Shown in pieces: positions 1 through 8,071 of a DNA stretch of 15,556 nt. Below the pieces are notes generated by a model that made no database searches, had not been told where the DNA came from, and saw only the letters and a list, made by a program, of their open reading frames with translations. The translations under genes and the position numbers were made by a program. Within the stretch, counting starts at the first letter, position 1. Each line of letters opens with the position of its first letter. The stretch comes from JAWVZH01 sp033722295 (lineage in GTDB: Bacteria > Bacteroidota > Bacteroidia > Chitinophagales > Saprospiraceae): the NCBI GenBank assembly GCA_033722295.1, contig JAWVZH010000065.1, positions 1 through 15,556 on the forward strand. The letters are read 5' to 3'.

Positions 1-1
1 G

Positions 2-616
2 GGCACGGAAATATTGAGTGGACTTTTAGTCGCGAATGAAAAGAGGTTTAGTGATCCATCCAAAAGCATGACGAATGCGACTGCAATAAAAAGAAATTTA
101 ATTTTTCTCGGGAGGTATGTCGATTACAAGCGCCCATTGATGCTGGTCCAGGCCTTTCTGCAGCTCAAGCAAAATGACAGGCTCAACGGTTGGAGTTTAA
201 GTTTCTATGGAGACGGCCCACTGCGGCAGGAGCTTATTGCGCGAACTGAGGAGCATTCTGAGATCGTGATCAATGGTTTTCGATCTCCGAAGAACTTAAA
301 ACAGGTTTTTGAAGAGGCTGGTGCATTCTGTCTTCCCAGCAAAAATGAGCATTGGGGTGTAGTGGTACATGAAGCCACGATGTGTGGATTACCCGTCATC
401 TTATCTGATACCTGTGGAGCGGCAAGCAAGCTACTCATTCATGGTTACAACGGATTTGGTTTTAAAACAGACTCTCATTCCGACTTGACCATGGCCCTCG
501 ACCAAATATTTCATTTACCCGCAGAGGAATTAAGGAGGATGAGCCGAAATAGTCGCAAGATGTCCGGATCATTGACCCAGGAGCGGTGGGCGGCTGCTTT
601 AATGTCTGTATTATAA
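2..616 (+). CDS. Glycosyltransferase family 4, C-terminal part (5' truncated by window edge)
   Basis: The reading frame is open to the left edge, so the start and the N-terminal acceptor domain lie outside the window. A TTG at position 14 is only an internal codon. What remains is the C-terminal Rossmann half of a GT-B, GT4-type transferase. It shows the FLGRYVDYKRP strand that opens the donor-binding domain, the SFYGDGPLR strand, and INGF followed by FCLPSKNEHWGVVVHEA. The last of these corresponds to the family's E-x7-E segment (E of NEHWG to E of HEA) that binds the nucleotide sugar. GLPVILSDTCGA follows, as usual. The role is transfer of a sugar from a nucleotide donor to a growing surface glycan at the cytoplasmic face of the inner membrane; the sugar and linkage cannot be predicted. 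The stop codon directly abuts the next gene's start, which implies one operon. Confidence 0.85.
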   Translation, partial: GTEILSGLLVANEKRFSDPSKSMTNATAIKRNLIFLGRYVDYKRPLMLVQAFLQLKQNDRLNGWSLSFYGDGPLRQELIARTEEHSEIVINGFRSPKNLKQVFEEAGAFCLPSKNEHWGVVVHEATMCGLPVILSDTCGAASKLLIHGYNGFGFKTDSHSDLTMALDQIFHLPAEELRRMSRNSRKMSGSLTQERWAAALMSVL

Positions 617-1765
617 TTGTCGAAGAAAAAAATTCTCATAACTGTTGACTGGTTTTTACCAGGATTTAAGGCCGGGGGTCCGATCAGATCGTGTTATTAT
701 CTCGTAAGGGCACTGGCCGACCGGTTTGATTTTTACATTCTTACGGGTGACCGGGACCTTGGCGATAAAGCGGCATACCAGGACCTCACACTGAACGAGT
801 GGTTAGAAGACCCCGAAGGATATCACGTACAATATTTAACCCCTGGTTATAGATCGATGAGAAAACTGAAAAAGTTGATCAGGGAATTAAAACCTGATAT
901 CATTTATGTCAACGGTATGTATTCCCGCTTTTTTTCCATACTTCCTGTTGTTCTGAACTATGTTACCAGGCTGCGGATAAGTAAATTGATCGTGACGCCA
1001 AGAGGTATGCTGCAAAAAGGGGCGGTCCATCAGAAAGCGTATAAAAAAAGGCCCTTCCTGTTTTTATACAAGTGGCTGTTCAAAAGGGATAATATTGAAT
1101 TTCATGTGACGGATGCACAGGAAAAGGAGGACGTCATTGATCGATTGGGAATAAATGAAGATCTGGTCACTGTTATTGGCAATATTCCCATGAAGCCAGT
1201 GGAAAAAGTACGACAGGTCGATATGGGAAAAAAATTGAGATTGATATATGTTTCGAGGCTCACGGCGAAGAAAAACATACTCGGTCTCCTGAGAACTTTG
1301 AGTGGCACAAGCCTGCAAATAGAATTGAACATCTTCGGAGAGTTCGAAAGTGCTCTTTACCGTCAAAAATGTATTCGGGCATTAAAGTTATTGCCGTCCA
1401 ATGTCAAAGCTGAATTCAAAGGACTTCTTCACCCGGGATCCCTTCGGAATGCTTTATCCGGTCATCATTTTTTCATACTTCTGACAAAAGGTGAAAACTT
1501 TGGTCACGCGATCTTTGAATCACTTGCAGTCGGCAGGCCTGTGATCCTGGGACAGCATACGCCTTGGAATCAGGTAGAAAAAGTAGGCGCCGGATTTATT
1601 GTAGATATAGAAGATCAAAACGAGATCTTAAGTACATTAAACCGTGCGGCTTCCATGGATCAGGAAAAATATGACCAGTATTGTCAGGCCGCATGGGATT
1701 TTGCGAATGAATATTACTATCACTCTGGTATACAGGAGCAATACCTGGAATTATTTGGTCGATGA
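617..1765 (+). CDS. Glycosyltransferase family 4 protein
   Basis: This 382-residue protein has the length of a complete GT-B enzyme. The N-terminal domain opens with KKILITVDWFLPGFKAGGP, a form common in Bacteroidota polysaccharide clusters: a first beta strand followed by a glycine-rich loop. TPRGML (residues 127-132) lies near the end of the acceptor domain. The donor domain begins around LIYVSRLTAKKN (209-220). It carries an E-x7-E motif, GENFGHAIFES, with E293 and E301, followed by GRPVI. The start is TTG immediately after the previous stop; no in-frame ATG lies close by, and starting here preserves the first beta strand. The 3' end overlaps the next start by four bases (ATGA). The donor sugar and acceptor are unknown. 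It most likely adds one residue of the capsule, O-antigen or exopolysaccharide repeat made by this cluster. Confidence 0.9.
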   Translation: MSKKKILITVDWFLPGFKAGGPIRSCYYLVRALADRFDFYILTGDRDLGDKAAYQDLTLNEWLEDPEGYHVQYLTPGYRSMRKLKKLIRELKPDIIYVNGMYSRFFSILPVVLNYVTRLRISKLIVTPRGMLQKGAVHQKAYKKRPFLFLYKWLFKRDNIEFHVTDAQEKEDVIDRLGINEDLVTVIGNIPMKPVEKVRQVDMGKKLRLIYVSRLTAKKNILGLLRTLSGTSLQIELNIFGEFESALYRQKCIRALKLLPSNVKAEFKGLLHPGSLRNALSGHHFFILLTKGENFGHAIFESLAVGRPVILGQHTPWNQVEKVGAGFIVDIEDQNEILSTLNRAASMDQEKYDQYCQAAWDFANEYYYHSGIQEQYLELFGR

Positions 1766-2499
1766 GAGTTTCGATTATAACAGCGACATATAATAGTGCG
1801 AAAACCGTTCGTCAGACACTGCGAAGTGTTCAGTCTCAGACATACAAGAACATAGAGCACATTATAGTGGATGGTGGCTCTTCGGATAATACACTGGAGA
1901 TAGTAGGACAGTTTGATCACGTCAGCGCTGTTCTCAGTGAAGAGGACGGGGGTATTTATGATGCCATGAACAAGGGCATTCAGTTATCGACCGGAAAGTT
2001 GATCGGTATATTGAATTCGGATGACTTCTATGCCGATAATGATGTCATCTCAGATCAGATAAAAAAGATGATCGCAGAGAATGCGGATTGTGTTTACAGC
2101 GACCTTGAATATGTCGACCCCACAGGACGAAAGGTCGTGAGAAAATGGAAAGCCGGTCCATTCGATCGGAGTAAGTTTCTCCGGGGTTGGATGCCTCCTC
2201 ACCCGACGGTTATAGCAAGACGGAACATTTATGAAGATTATGGTGAATACCGATTGGACCTCGGAACATCCGCAGACTATGAAATTCTACTCCGATGGCT
2301 ATACAAATTAAAATTGAAATGCGCATATCTGGCCAGAGTTACCGTACGTATGCGGGTGGGCGGGATCAGTAACAGATCGATGTACAACAGATTTTCGGCG
2401 AACAGAATGGATAAAAGGGCCTGGAAGGTCAATGGTATTAGGCCAAAGTGGTACACATTCATTCTGAAACCGTTGAGAAAAGTCGGTCAGTACTTTTAA
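1762..2499 (+). CDS. Glycosyltransferase family 2 protein
   Basis: This 245-residue, single-domain GT-A enzyme resembles the WcaA/WcaE-like GT2 proteins of capsule and colanic-acid-type clusters. It opens with VSIITATYNSAKTV (3-16), followed by IIVDGGSSDNT (34-44), which binds the nucleotide. The metal-binding DxD-type motif is NSDD at 85-88. GTSADYEILLR (168-178) carries the acidic residues D172 and E174 where the family has its catalytic base. No membrane segments are evident, so it probably acts at the cytoplasmic membrane face on a lipid-linked acceptor. The ATG lies within the previous gene's stop (ATGA), which suggests translational coupling. Neither donor nor linkage can be inferred. 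Confidence 0.92.
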   Translation: MRVSIITATYNSAKTVRQTLRSVQSQTYKNIEHIIVDGGSSDNTLEIVGQFDHVSAVLSEEDGGIYDAMNKGIQLSTGKLIGILNSDDFYADNDVISDQIKKMIAENADCVYSDLEYVDPTGRKVVRKWKAGPFDRSKFLRGWMPPHPTVIARRNIYEDYGEYRLDLGTSADYEILLRWLYKLKLKCAYLARVTVRMRVGGISNRSMYNRFSANRMDKRAWKVNGIRPKWYTFILKPLRKVGQYF

Positions 2500-2514
2500 G
2501 CATTTATCATAGAT

Positions 2515-2539
2515 TGGAATTTTAACTCTATCAATTCCA
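2515..2539. repeat. Short inverted repeat before wecB
   Basis: TGGAATT (2515-2521) and AATTCCA (2533-2539) form a perfect 7-bp inverted repeat with an 11-base loop. It sits in the 44-base gap between the GT2 stop and the apparent wecB start. In RNA it would fold into a hairpin ending about five bases before the putative ATC start, so it could affect initiation. There is no T-run after it, so it is not an intrinsic terminator. It may be fortuitous. Confidence 0.4.
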
Positions 2540-2543
2540 CAGG

Positions 2544-3647
2544 ATCAAACTACTATTAGTCACCGGTACCAGGCCCAACATAGTCAAGATGGCGCCATTA
2601 TACCATGAGTTGAGCCGGCATAGCGAGATAGATATCGTTGTGGTACACACAGGTCAACATTATGACAAGGATTTGTACAATGTGTTTTATTCGCAGTTCG
2701 ACCTGCCCCGCCCACATTATGACCTGAATGTGCGTAAGGGAGACCCCTGTGATAGAGTTGATGCGATCATATCAGGGATGGCTTCGGTGTTAAAAAAGGA
2801 AAACCCGGATTATGTTGTGGTCTTTGGAGATGTGGACTCTACATTCGCTGCTGCGGTTGCTGCCAGGAGAGGGGGAATCAAGTTGATCCATATCGAAGCG
2901 GGCTTGAGAAGTTTTGACCTCTCTATGCCAGAAGAGATGAACCGTATTTTAGTGGACAGAATGTCGGATATGCTCTTCATCACTGAGGAAAGCGGGATGA
3001 AAAACTTACAGGCTGAAGGCATAAGTGAAGACAAATGTCACCTTGTAGGCAATATTTTGATCGATGCCATGGATCAATTCGGATTTCTAAAGAAAGGTCC
3101 GATGGAGGAACCTTTTATTCTCTGGACGATACACCGCCCATCGAACGTGGATGAGAAGTCGGAGCTACAGAAAGTACTCGACCTGCTCAAAGTGGCATTG
3201 GATCATTGTTCTGTAATATGGCCAGTTCATCCGAGAACAGAAAAGGCTTTGAAAGCTCTCGAGACTGATCAAGATTGGTCGGATCTTCGACACGATGATC
3301 GGCTCAAGCTCCTGAAACCGGAGGGATATAAACAGTTCACAAACCTCCTGGCATCCTCGAGCGTTGTGGTGACAGACTCGGGAGGTGTTCAGGAGGAGGC
3401 GTGTTATCTTGGCGTTCCATGTTTGACATTAAGAAATAATACGGAGCGACCATCGACGGTTGAAGCCGGAGCCAACAGCCTGATCTATGAAAAGGACAAG
3501 GTGTTGTTCGAGGAATCTTTGAGGCGTGCGATAGTAAGTGAAGGGAGTTGGGATATACCGCCTTTATGGGATGGAAAGACCAGCCGACGCACAGTTGAAA
3601 TAATATTGAAAAGCATTAATACAGAAGTAAGTAATTCCTATTTATGA
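2544..3647 (+). CDS. wecB: UDP-N-acetylglucosamine 2-epimerase (non-hydrolysing), apparent ATC start
   Basis: This enzyme interconverts UDP-GlcNAc and UDP-ManNAc (EC 5.1.3.14) and supplies ManNAc or derived sugars to the glycan. Numbered from position 2544, it has GTRPNIVKMAPL (8-19), HTGQHYD (35-41), GDVDST (95-100), HIEAGLRS (116-123), PEEMNR (129-134), HRPSNVD (197-203) and, near the C terminus, TDSGGVQEE. The acidic residues fall close to the E. coli WecB positions 95, 117 and 131. The first ATG, at 2589, lies after the essential GTRP nucleotide-binding loop and would leave 352 residues. The frame continues upstream as KLLLVTGTRPNIVK to a stop at 2523, with no ATG, GTG or TTG between. ATC at 2544 would give 367 residues and the usual N terminus. 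The 3' end overlaps gmd by four bases. Function is firm; the start is inferred. Confidence 0.9.
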   Translation: MKLLLVTGTRPNIVKMAPLYHELSRHSEIDIVVVHTGQHYDKDLYNVFYSQFDLPRPHYDLNVRKGDPCDRVDAIISGMASVLKKENPDYVVVFGDVDSTFAAAVAARRGGIKLIHIEAGLRSFDLSMPEEMNRILVDRMSDMLFITEESGMKNLQAEGISEDKCHLVGNILIDAMDQFGFLKKGPMEEPFILWTIHRPSNVDEKSELQKVLDLLKVALDHCSVIWPVHPRTEKALKALETDQDWSDLRHDDRLKLLKPEGYKQFTNLLASSSVVVTDSGGVQEEACYLGVPCLTLRNNTERPSTVEAGANSLIYEKDKVLFEESLRRAIVSEGSWDIPPLWDGKTSRRTVEIILKSINTEVSNSYL

Positions 3648-4756
3648 AAAAAGCTTTAATCACCGGAGTCACGGGCCAGGACGGCGCTTACCTTTCCGAC
3701 TTTCTCCTGGAGAAAGGTTATCAAGTACATGGTATAAAGCGAAGGTCCTCATTATTCAATACCCAGCGGATCGATCATATCTACCAGGATCCCCATGTTG
3801 ACGATCAAAGGTTCATTCTTCACTACGGTGATCTGACCGACAGCACCAATATCATCCGGATCATCCAGGAGGTGCAACCTGATGAGATCTACAATCTGGG
3901 AGCGATGAGTCATGTACAGGTGAGCTTCGAGGCCCCGGAATATACGGCAGATGTGGATGCCGTCGGAACTTTGAGAGTGCTCGAAGCGGTGAGGATATTG
4001 GGCATGGAGAAGAGCACAAGGATCTATCAGGCTTCCACCTCGGAACTCTACGGCATGGTGCAGGAGGTTCCTCAAAATGAAGAAACGCCGTTCTACCCGA
4101 GATCCCCATATGCTGTGGCCAAATTGTACGCTTACTGGATCACCGTCAATTACCGGGAGGCCTATGACATGTTCGCGACAAATGGTATTCTATTTAATCA
4201 CGAATCTCCCTTGCGCGGTGAAACCTTTGTGACCAGGAAGATCACGCGTGCTGTGGCCAAGATGAAGCTTGGCCTTCAGGATAAACTCTATTTGGGTAAT
4301 CTCGATGCCAAAAGGGATTGGGGACATGCCAAGGACTATGTGGAGCTGATGTGGAAGATCCTTCAGTATGACAAGGCTGAAGACTGGGTTATCGCTACTG
4401 GAGTGACTACGAGTGTAAGGGACTTTGTGAAGATGTCATTCAGAGAGGTCGGTGTTGAACTCGACTTTACCGGTGAGGGTAAAGAAGAGAAAGGGATTAT
4501 CGCCTCGGTGGATAATGATGAATTTCCTTTACCCGTTGGTAGTGAGGTGGTCAATGTAGATCCTCGTTACTTTCGTCCGACGGAGGTAGACCTTTTGATA
4601 GGCGATGCTTCCAAGGCACGCGAGAAGCTTGACTGGGAACCGCAATATGATCTGGCCACTATGTGCAGTGAGATGGTCAGATCGGATATCGAACTCTTCA
4701 AACGCGATCAGGTCCTGAAAGATGCCGGATTTGATATTAAAAATGAATTTGAATAA
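3644..4756 (+). CDS. gmd: GDP-mannose 4,6-dehydratase
   Basis: This is the first committed step from GDP-D-mannose toward GDP-L-fucose: an NADP-dependent short-chain dehydrogenase that makes GDP-4-keto-6-deoxy-D-mannose (EC 4.2.1.47). At 370 residues it has the normal family length. GVTGQDG (8-14) is the Rossmann dinucleotide loop, and KRRSSLFNTQRID (32-44) is the family signature for NADP binding. STSELYG (131-137) contributes T132 and E134, and YAVAK (156-160) supplies the Y-x3-K pair. These catalytic positions coincide with those of E. coli GMD. NHESPLRGETFVTRK (185-199) is also diagnostic. The ATG overlaps the wecB stop, so the genes are likely co-translated. The adjacent fcl completes the pathway. 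The product could alternatively feed GDP-rhamnose or GDP-perosamine, but fcl argues for fucose. Confidence 0.97.
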   Translation: MKKALITGVTGQDGAYLSDFLLEKGYQVHGIKRRSSLFNTQRIDHIYQDPHVDDQRFILHYGDLTDSTNIIRIIQEVQPDEIYNLGAMSHVQVSFEAPEYTADVDAVGTLRVLEAVRILGMEKSTRIYQASTSELYGMVQEVPQNEETPFYPRSPYAVAKLYAYWITVNYREAYDMFATNGILFNHESPLRGETFVTRKITRAVAKMKLGLQDKLYLGNLDAKRDWGHAKDYVELMWKILQYDKAEDWVIATGVTTSVRDFVKMSFREVGVELDFTGEGKEEKGIIASVDNDEFPLPVGSEVVNVDPRYFRPTEVDLLIGDASKAREKLDWEPQYDLATMCSEMVRSDIELFKRDQVLKDAGFDIKNEFE

Positions 4757-4762
4757 TTAGAT

Positions 4763-4790
4763 AACAAGTAAAAAGCAACAAGTAACATGC
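4763..4790. repeat. Period-7 repeat tract in the gmd–fcl spacer
   Basis: The 64-base spacer between gmd and fcl contains four consecutive 7-base units: AACAAGT, AAAAAGC, AACAAGT and AACATGC. Units one and three are identical, and the 9-base string AACAAGTAA recurs exactly 14 bases apart (4763-4771 and 4777-4785). Directly after it comes the perfect palindrome TGCATATGCA (4788-4797). No promoter or terminator is apparent. The period matches that of the GGTTTAA arrays around 14209-14755, although the unit sequence differs. Confidence 0.5.
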
Positions 4791-4820
4791 ATATGCAACT
4801 AATAGATATTTAATACAAAA

Positions 4821-5753
4821 ATGGAGAAGGATTCAAAAATATATATAGCAGGGCACAGGGGAATGGTAGGTTCTGCGATCAAGAGAAAACTCGAGGGAGA
4901 AGGCTATAACAACTTTGTGGAAAGGACTTCGTCGGAGTTGGATCTGAGAGATCAACAGGCGGTGAGTGAATTTTTCGAAAAGGAAGCTCCGGATTATGTG
5001 TTCCTGGCGGCGGCAAAAGTTGGAGGCATCCAAGCCAATAATACATACCGCGCAGAGTTTCTTTATGATAATCTTATGATCGAGGCCAACATCATCAATG
5101 CGAGTTATTCGTCTGGAGTAAAGAAACTGATGTTTCTCGGGTCCTCCTGTATCTATCCCAAAATGGCTCCTCAGCCACTGAAAGAGGACTACTTGCTCAC
5201 AGGTCCGCTTGAACCCACCAATGAGCCCTATGCCATTGCCAAGATCGCCGGTATAAAGATGTGTGATGCTTACCGTGATCAGTATGGATGCAATTACATT
5301 TCGGTAATGCCGACCAACCTGTACGGCCCGAATGACAATTATGATCTGGAAAACTCACATGTTCTTCCAGCTCTGATACGAAAATTTCACACGGCCAAAA
5401 AAGAGAATCTATCCGAAGTGGTCATGTGGGGCACAGGAAGTCCTAAACGGGAGTTCCTGCATGTAGACGATCTTGCCGATGCCTGTTTTTATCTAATGAA
5501 AAACTACGACGAACCCGGACTTGTCAATATTGGAACGGGAGAAGATATCAGTATCCTTGACCTTGCATATCTCGTTAAGGACATCGTCGGTTATGAAGGG
5601 AATATCGTCAAAGACACTTCCAAGCCGGATGGTACGCCCAGAAAATTGATGGATGTCTCCAAGCTGCATAATGCAGGATGGAAGCATAAGATAGAGTTGC
5701 GTGATGGTATCCGATCCGTATATGATGGCCTGAAGGATGAACCCTGGTATTGA
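4821..5753 (+). CDS. fcl: GDP-L-fucose synthase
   Basis: This bifunctional 3,5-epimerase/4-reductase converts GDP-4-keto-6-deoxymannose to GDP-L-fucose using NADPH (EC 1.1.1.271). At 310 residues it has the normal length. IAGHRGMVGS (9-18) is the nucleotide-binding loop. LAAAKVGGI (62-70) and FLGSSCIYPK (105-114) are family signatures, the latter with S108 and C110. EPTNEPYAIAK (131-141) contains the Y137-x3-K141 pair. H180 in ENSHVLP fits the epimerase acid. These positions match E. coli Fcl with an offset of one. The ATG follows an A-rich leader (ACAAAA), normal for Bacteroidota, with no Shine-Dalgarno. It lies 64 bases after gmd, the enzyme that makes its substrate, so the two almost certainly act together in the cytoplasm. 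Confidence 0.97.
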   Translation: MEKDSKIYIAGHRGMVGSAIKRKLEGEGYNNFVERTSSELDLRDQQAVSEFFEKEAPDYVFLAAAKVGGIQANNTYRAEFLYDNLMIEANIINASYSSGVKKLMFLGSSCIYPKMAPQPLKEDYLLTGPLEPTNEPYAIAKIAGIKMCDAYRDQYGCNYISVMPTNLYGPNDNYDLENSHVLPALIRKFHTAKKENLSEVVMWGTGSPKREFLHVDDLADACFYLMKNYDEPGLVNIGTGEDISILDLAYLVKDIVGYEGNIVKDTSKPDGTPRKLMDVSKLHNAGWKHKIELRDGIRSVYDGLKDEPWY

Positions 5754-5804
5754 TCCTGATTTGGTTGGTTTAATCTGCATTATCCGCCCTTCTTCGCTAC
5801 TTTC

Positions 5805-5849
5805 ATGGCTTTGAAGGACAACGTAAGACATAATCTATCATTCATATGA
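5805..5849 (+). other. Possible 14-codon leader ORF overlapping the manC start
   Basis: In the 92-base gap before manC, an ATG at 5805 opens a frame reading MALKDNVRHNLSFI and stopping at TGA 5847-5849. That stop overlaps the manC ATG (5846-5848) in an ATGA arrangement. The layout is the one seen in translationally coupled leader peptides, and the same ATGA junction occurs between other genes in this cluster. The peptide has no recognisable composition bias such as a run of one amino acid. An ORF this short can arise by chance. Confidence 0.25.
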
Positions 5850-6916
5850 ACTTTATTGCAATAATGGCGGGGGGAGTAGGCTCGAGATTCTGGCCCGCAA
5901 GCCGCGAGTCATTACCCAAACAATTTCTCGATATTCTGGGCATAGGCAAATCACTTCTGAGGTTGACATACGAACGCAGTCTCAACCTGGTTCCGAACGA
6001 AAATATACTCATCGTTACAAATGCGAAATACCGTGAACTGGTGATGGAACATCTTCCTGAGCTTCCTGTGGAGAATATTCTCTGTGAACCTTCAAGAAAT
6101 AATACAGCTCCCTGCGTAGCTTATACCGCCTTACGCGTGGAGTCCATGGATCAAGACGGCGTTATGGCCATATTGCCGTCGGATCACGTGATCATGAAAG
6201 AGAAAGAGTTTGAGGTCAGGATCAATGAAGCCTTCAAATTTGCAAAAGAGAACAAGGCGTTGATAACACTGGGCATTCAGCCGACAAGACCCGATACGGG
6301 TTATGGATACATAGAATTGGGTGAAAATGGATCGGACGACATATTCGAAGTTAGGTCATTCCGTGAAAAACCGGAATTGGAAAAGGCCAGGGCGTATGTC
6401 GACGATGGTGGATATGTCTGGAATGCAGGTATCTTTATCTGGAGTGTAGAATCCATACTCGACGCTTTTAAAAAGAATGCAAGTCAGATCTATGAGGTAT
6501 TGACGCGAAACCGATCTGTCTATGGCACTTTCAATGAGCAGTCCTATATCGACCTCAATTATCCGGAAACTGAAAAGATCAGTGTGGACTATGCTATCAT
6601 GGAACGGGCAGAGAATGTTTATTGCTTGCCTGCCGATATAGGCTGGTCCGACCTGGGTACGTGGACGTCGCTCCACGCTCTTCTTGATAAAAATGACCAT
6701 GGAACAGTACTCCTCGGTGAGGGGGATACGGGTAGTTCGCGAGATAGTCTGATCAGGTCTCACTCAAGTGAAAAGTTGATCGTTGCAGAGGGACTGGATA
6801 ACTTTATCGTCATAGACGAAAAGGACGTTCTGCTTATCTGGCCGAAGGATCGCGAGCAGGAGATCAAGCAGTTGAGGGAGCGGATCGACCAGCGATACGA
6901 CGGTAAATATTCCTGA
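5846..6916 (+). CDS. manC: Mannose-1-phosphate guanylyltransferase (short, monofunctional)
   Basis: It makes GDP-D-mannose from mannose-1-phosphate and GTP, the donor used directly by mannosyltransferases and as substrate for gmd. AGGVGSRFWPASRESLPKQF (8-27) is the nucleotidyltransferase signature with the conserved lysine K25. PSDHVI (111-116), TGYGYI (151-156), FREKP (172-176), WNAGIF (192-197), SVDYAIMER (246-254) and GWSDLGTW (266-273) follow in the order expected for the mannose-1-phosphate class. At 356 residues it lacks the C-terminal phosphomannose isomerase domain of the long type II enzymes, so isomerase and phosphomannomutase must come from elsewhere in the genome. Its TGA overlaps the next ATG by one base, which ties it to the downstream transferase. 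Confidence 0.95.
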   Translation: MNFIAIMAGGVGSRFWPASRESLPKQFLDILGIGKSLLRLTYERSLNLVPNENILIVTNAKYRELVMEHLPELPVENILCEPSRNNTAPCVAYTALRVESMDQDGVMAILPSDHVIMKEKEFEVRINEAFKFAKENKALITLGIQPTRPDTGYGYIELGENGSDDIFEVRSFREKPELEKARAYVDDGGYVWNAGIFIWSVESILDAFKKNASQIYEVLTRNRSVYGTFNEQSYIDLNYPETEKISVDYAIMERAENVYCLPADIGWSDLGTWTSLHALLDKNDHGTVLLGEGDTGSSRDSLIRSHSSEKLIVAEGLDNFIVIDEKDVLLIWPKDREQEIKQLRERIDQRYDGKYS

Positions 6917-8037
6917 TGAGATCCATCGGCATTGTCGCCAATTCGACCTGGAACATTTATAATTTTCGCAGGCCGATCCTCAGGATATTAAAGAGACATG
7001 ATTGGCAGGTTACTCTGTTTGCAGCACAGGATGAGTATCTGGATAAAATCCCGTCCACAGAGTATGATGACTTCATCGACCTTCCCCACCTTAAGGGGAG
7101 AGGAACTGATGTACTTGAGGAAGTAAAATTGATCCAGGAATGCAGCCAGTTATTCCGTGCCTGCCCGCTGTCCATACTTCTCACCTTTACGATCAAGCCG
7201 AATATGTATGTGCCTCTCATGAGCAGGGGTTCTACACCCGTGATCGCTACCGTCACCGGGCTGGGATCGGCTTTTTTGAACAGATCGTGGTATTCGTCCA
7301 TCGTGTTTTTTTTATATAAAAAAGCGTGCAAGTACTGTCATCGTGTGGTTTTTCATAATGAGGAGGATCAAAAGGAGATGATAAAGAAAGGCTTTGTGAA
7401 TGAATATCAGTCGTTAATAATTCCCGGATCGGGAGTAGACACACAGTATTTCACTCCTGATCTCCAAAGGAATACTACAAAACCTTTCAGGTTTCTTTTT
7501 CTTGGGCGACTTGTCAGGGATAAAGGCATCAAAGAGTATTTGGAAGCGATGGAGGTCATGAAGGAGAAGGGGAGCGCGTCCGAATTCTGGATCGCTGGTA
7601 AAATAGAAGATAAAAATGCTTCCGGCGACCTTTTATCGACTCTCGATAAGTTTAAGGATGATACCAGGGTCAACTATCTGGGACATGTCGGAGATAGCAG
7701 GGAAGTTTTGAAATCCTGCGACTGCCTCGTGCTTCCTTCTTATCGGGAGGGCTTGTCAAGAGCCGTTCTGGAAGCTATGGCCATGGGTCTTCCGGTGATC
7801 ACCACAAATGTGCCCGGATGTCGCGAACTGATCGAGCACAATAAAAATGGCTATCTGGTACCCGCCAGAAACACATCAGCCCTGATCCAGGCCATGAAGG
7901 ACATTCAGTCACTGAGTCGGCGAGAAATACAGTCCATGGGACAACATTCGCGCAAAATGGTGGTGGAAAACTATGATGAAGACATTATTTCAGCGCGATA
8001 CCTCGAAATGATCAATGAGGTGATGGGTTCGGAGTAA
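6916..8037 (+). CDS. Glycosyltransferase family 4 protein (PglA/WbnK-like)
   Basis: This complete 373-residue GT-B transferase is the last gene of the polysaccharide cluster. The N-terminal half has IVANSTWNIYNFRRP (6-20) and LLTFTIKPNMY (88-98), a pattern seen in GT4 proteins that add GalNAc, galactose or galacturonate to undecaprenyl-diphosphate sugars. VTGLGSAF (113-120) follows. The donor domain starts near FLFLGRLVRDKGI (193-205) and carries the E-x7-E motif REGLSRAVLEAM (277-288; E278 and E286), then GLPVITTNVPGCRE. The substrate analogy is only by pattern; the true donor is unknown. It starts in a TGATG junction with manC and runs convergent to obgE with a 34-base gap in which no convincing terminator is visible. 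Confidence 0.93.
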   Translation: MRSIGIVANSTWNIYNFRRPILRILKRHDWQVTLFAAQDEYLDKIPSTEYDDFIDLPHLKGRGTDVLEEVKLIQECSQLFRACPLSILLTFTIKPNMYVPLMSRGSTPVIATVTGLGSAFLNRSWYSSIVFFLYKKACKYCHRVVFHNEEDQKEMIKKGFVNEYQSLIIPGSGVDTQYFTPDLQRNTTKPFRFLFLGRLVRDKGIKEYLEAMEVMKEKGSASEFWIAGKIEDKNASGDLLSTLDKFKDDTRVNYLGHVGDSREVLKSCDCLVLPSYREGLSRAVLEAMAMGLPVITTNVPGCRELIEHNKNGYLVPARNTSALIQAMKDIQSLSRREIQSMGQHSRKMVVENYDEDIISARYLEMINEVMGSE

Positions 8038-8071
8038 AGTTGATTCGGTGGTCATGGGTATCCTCAAACTT

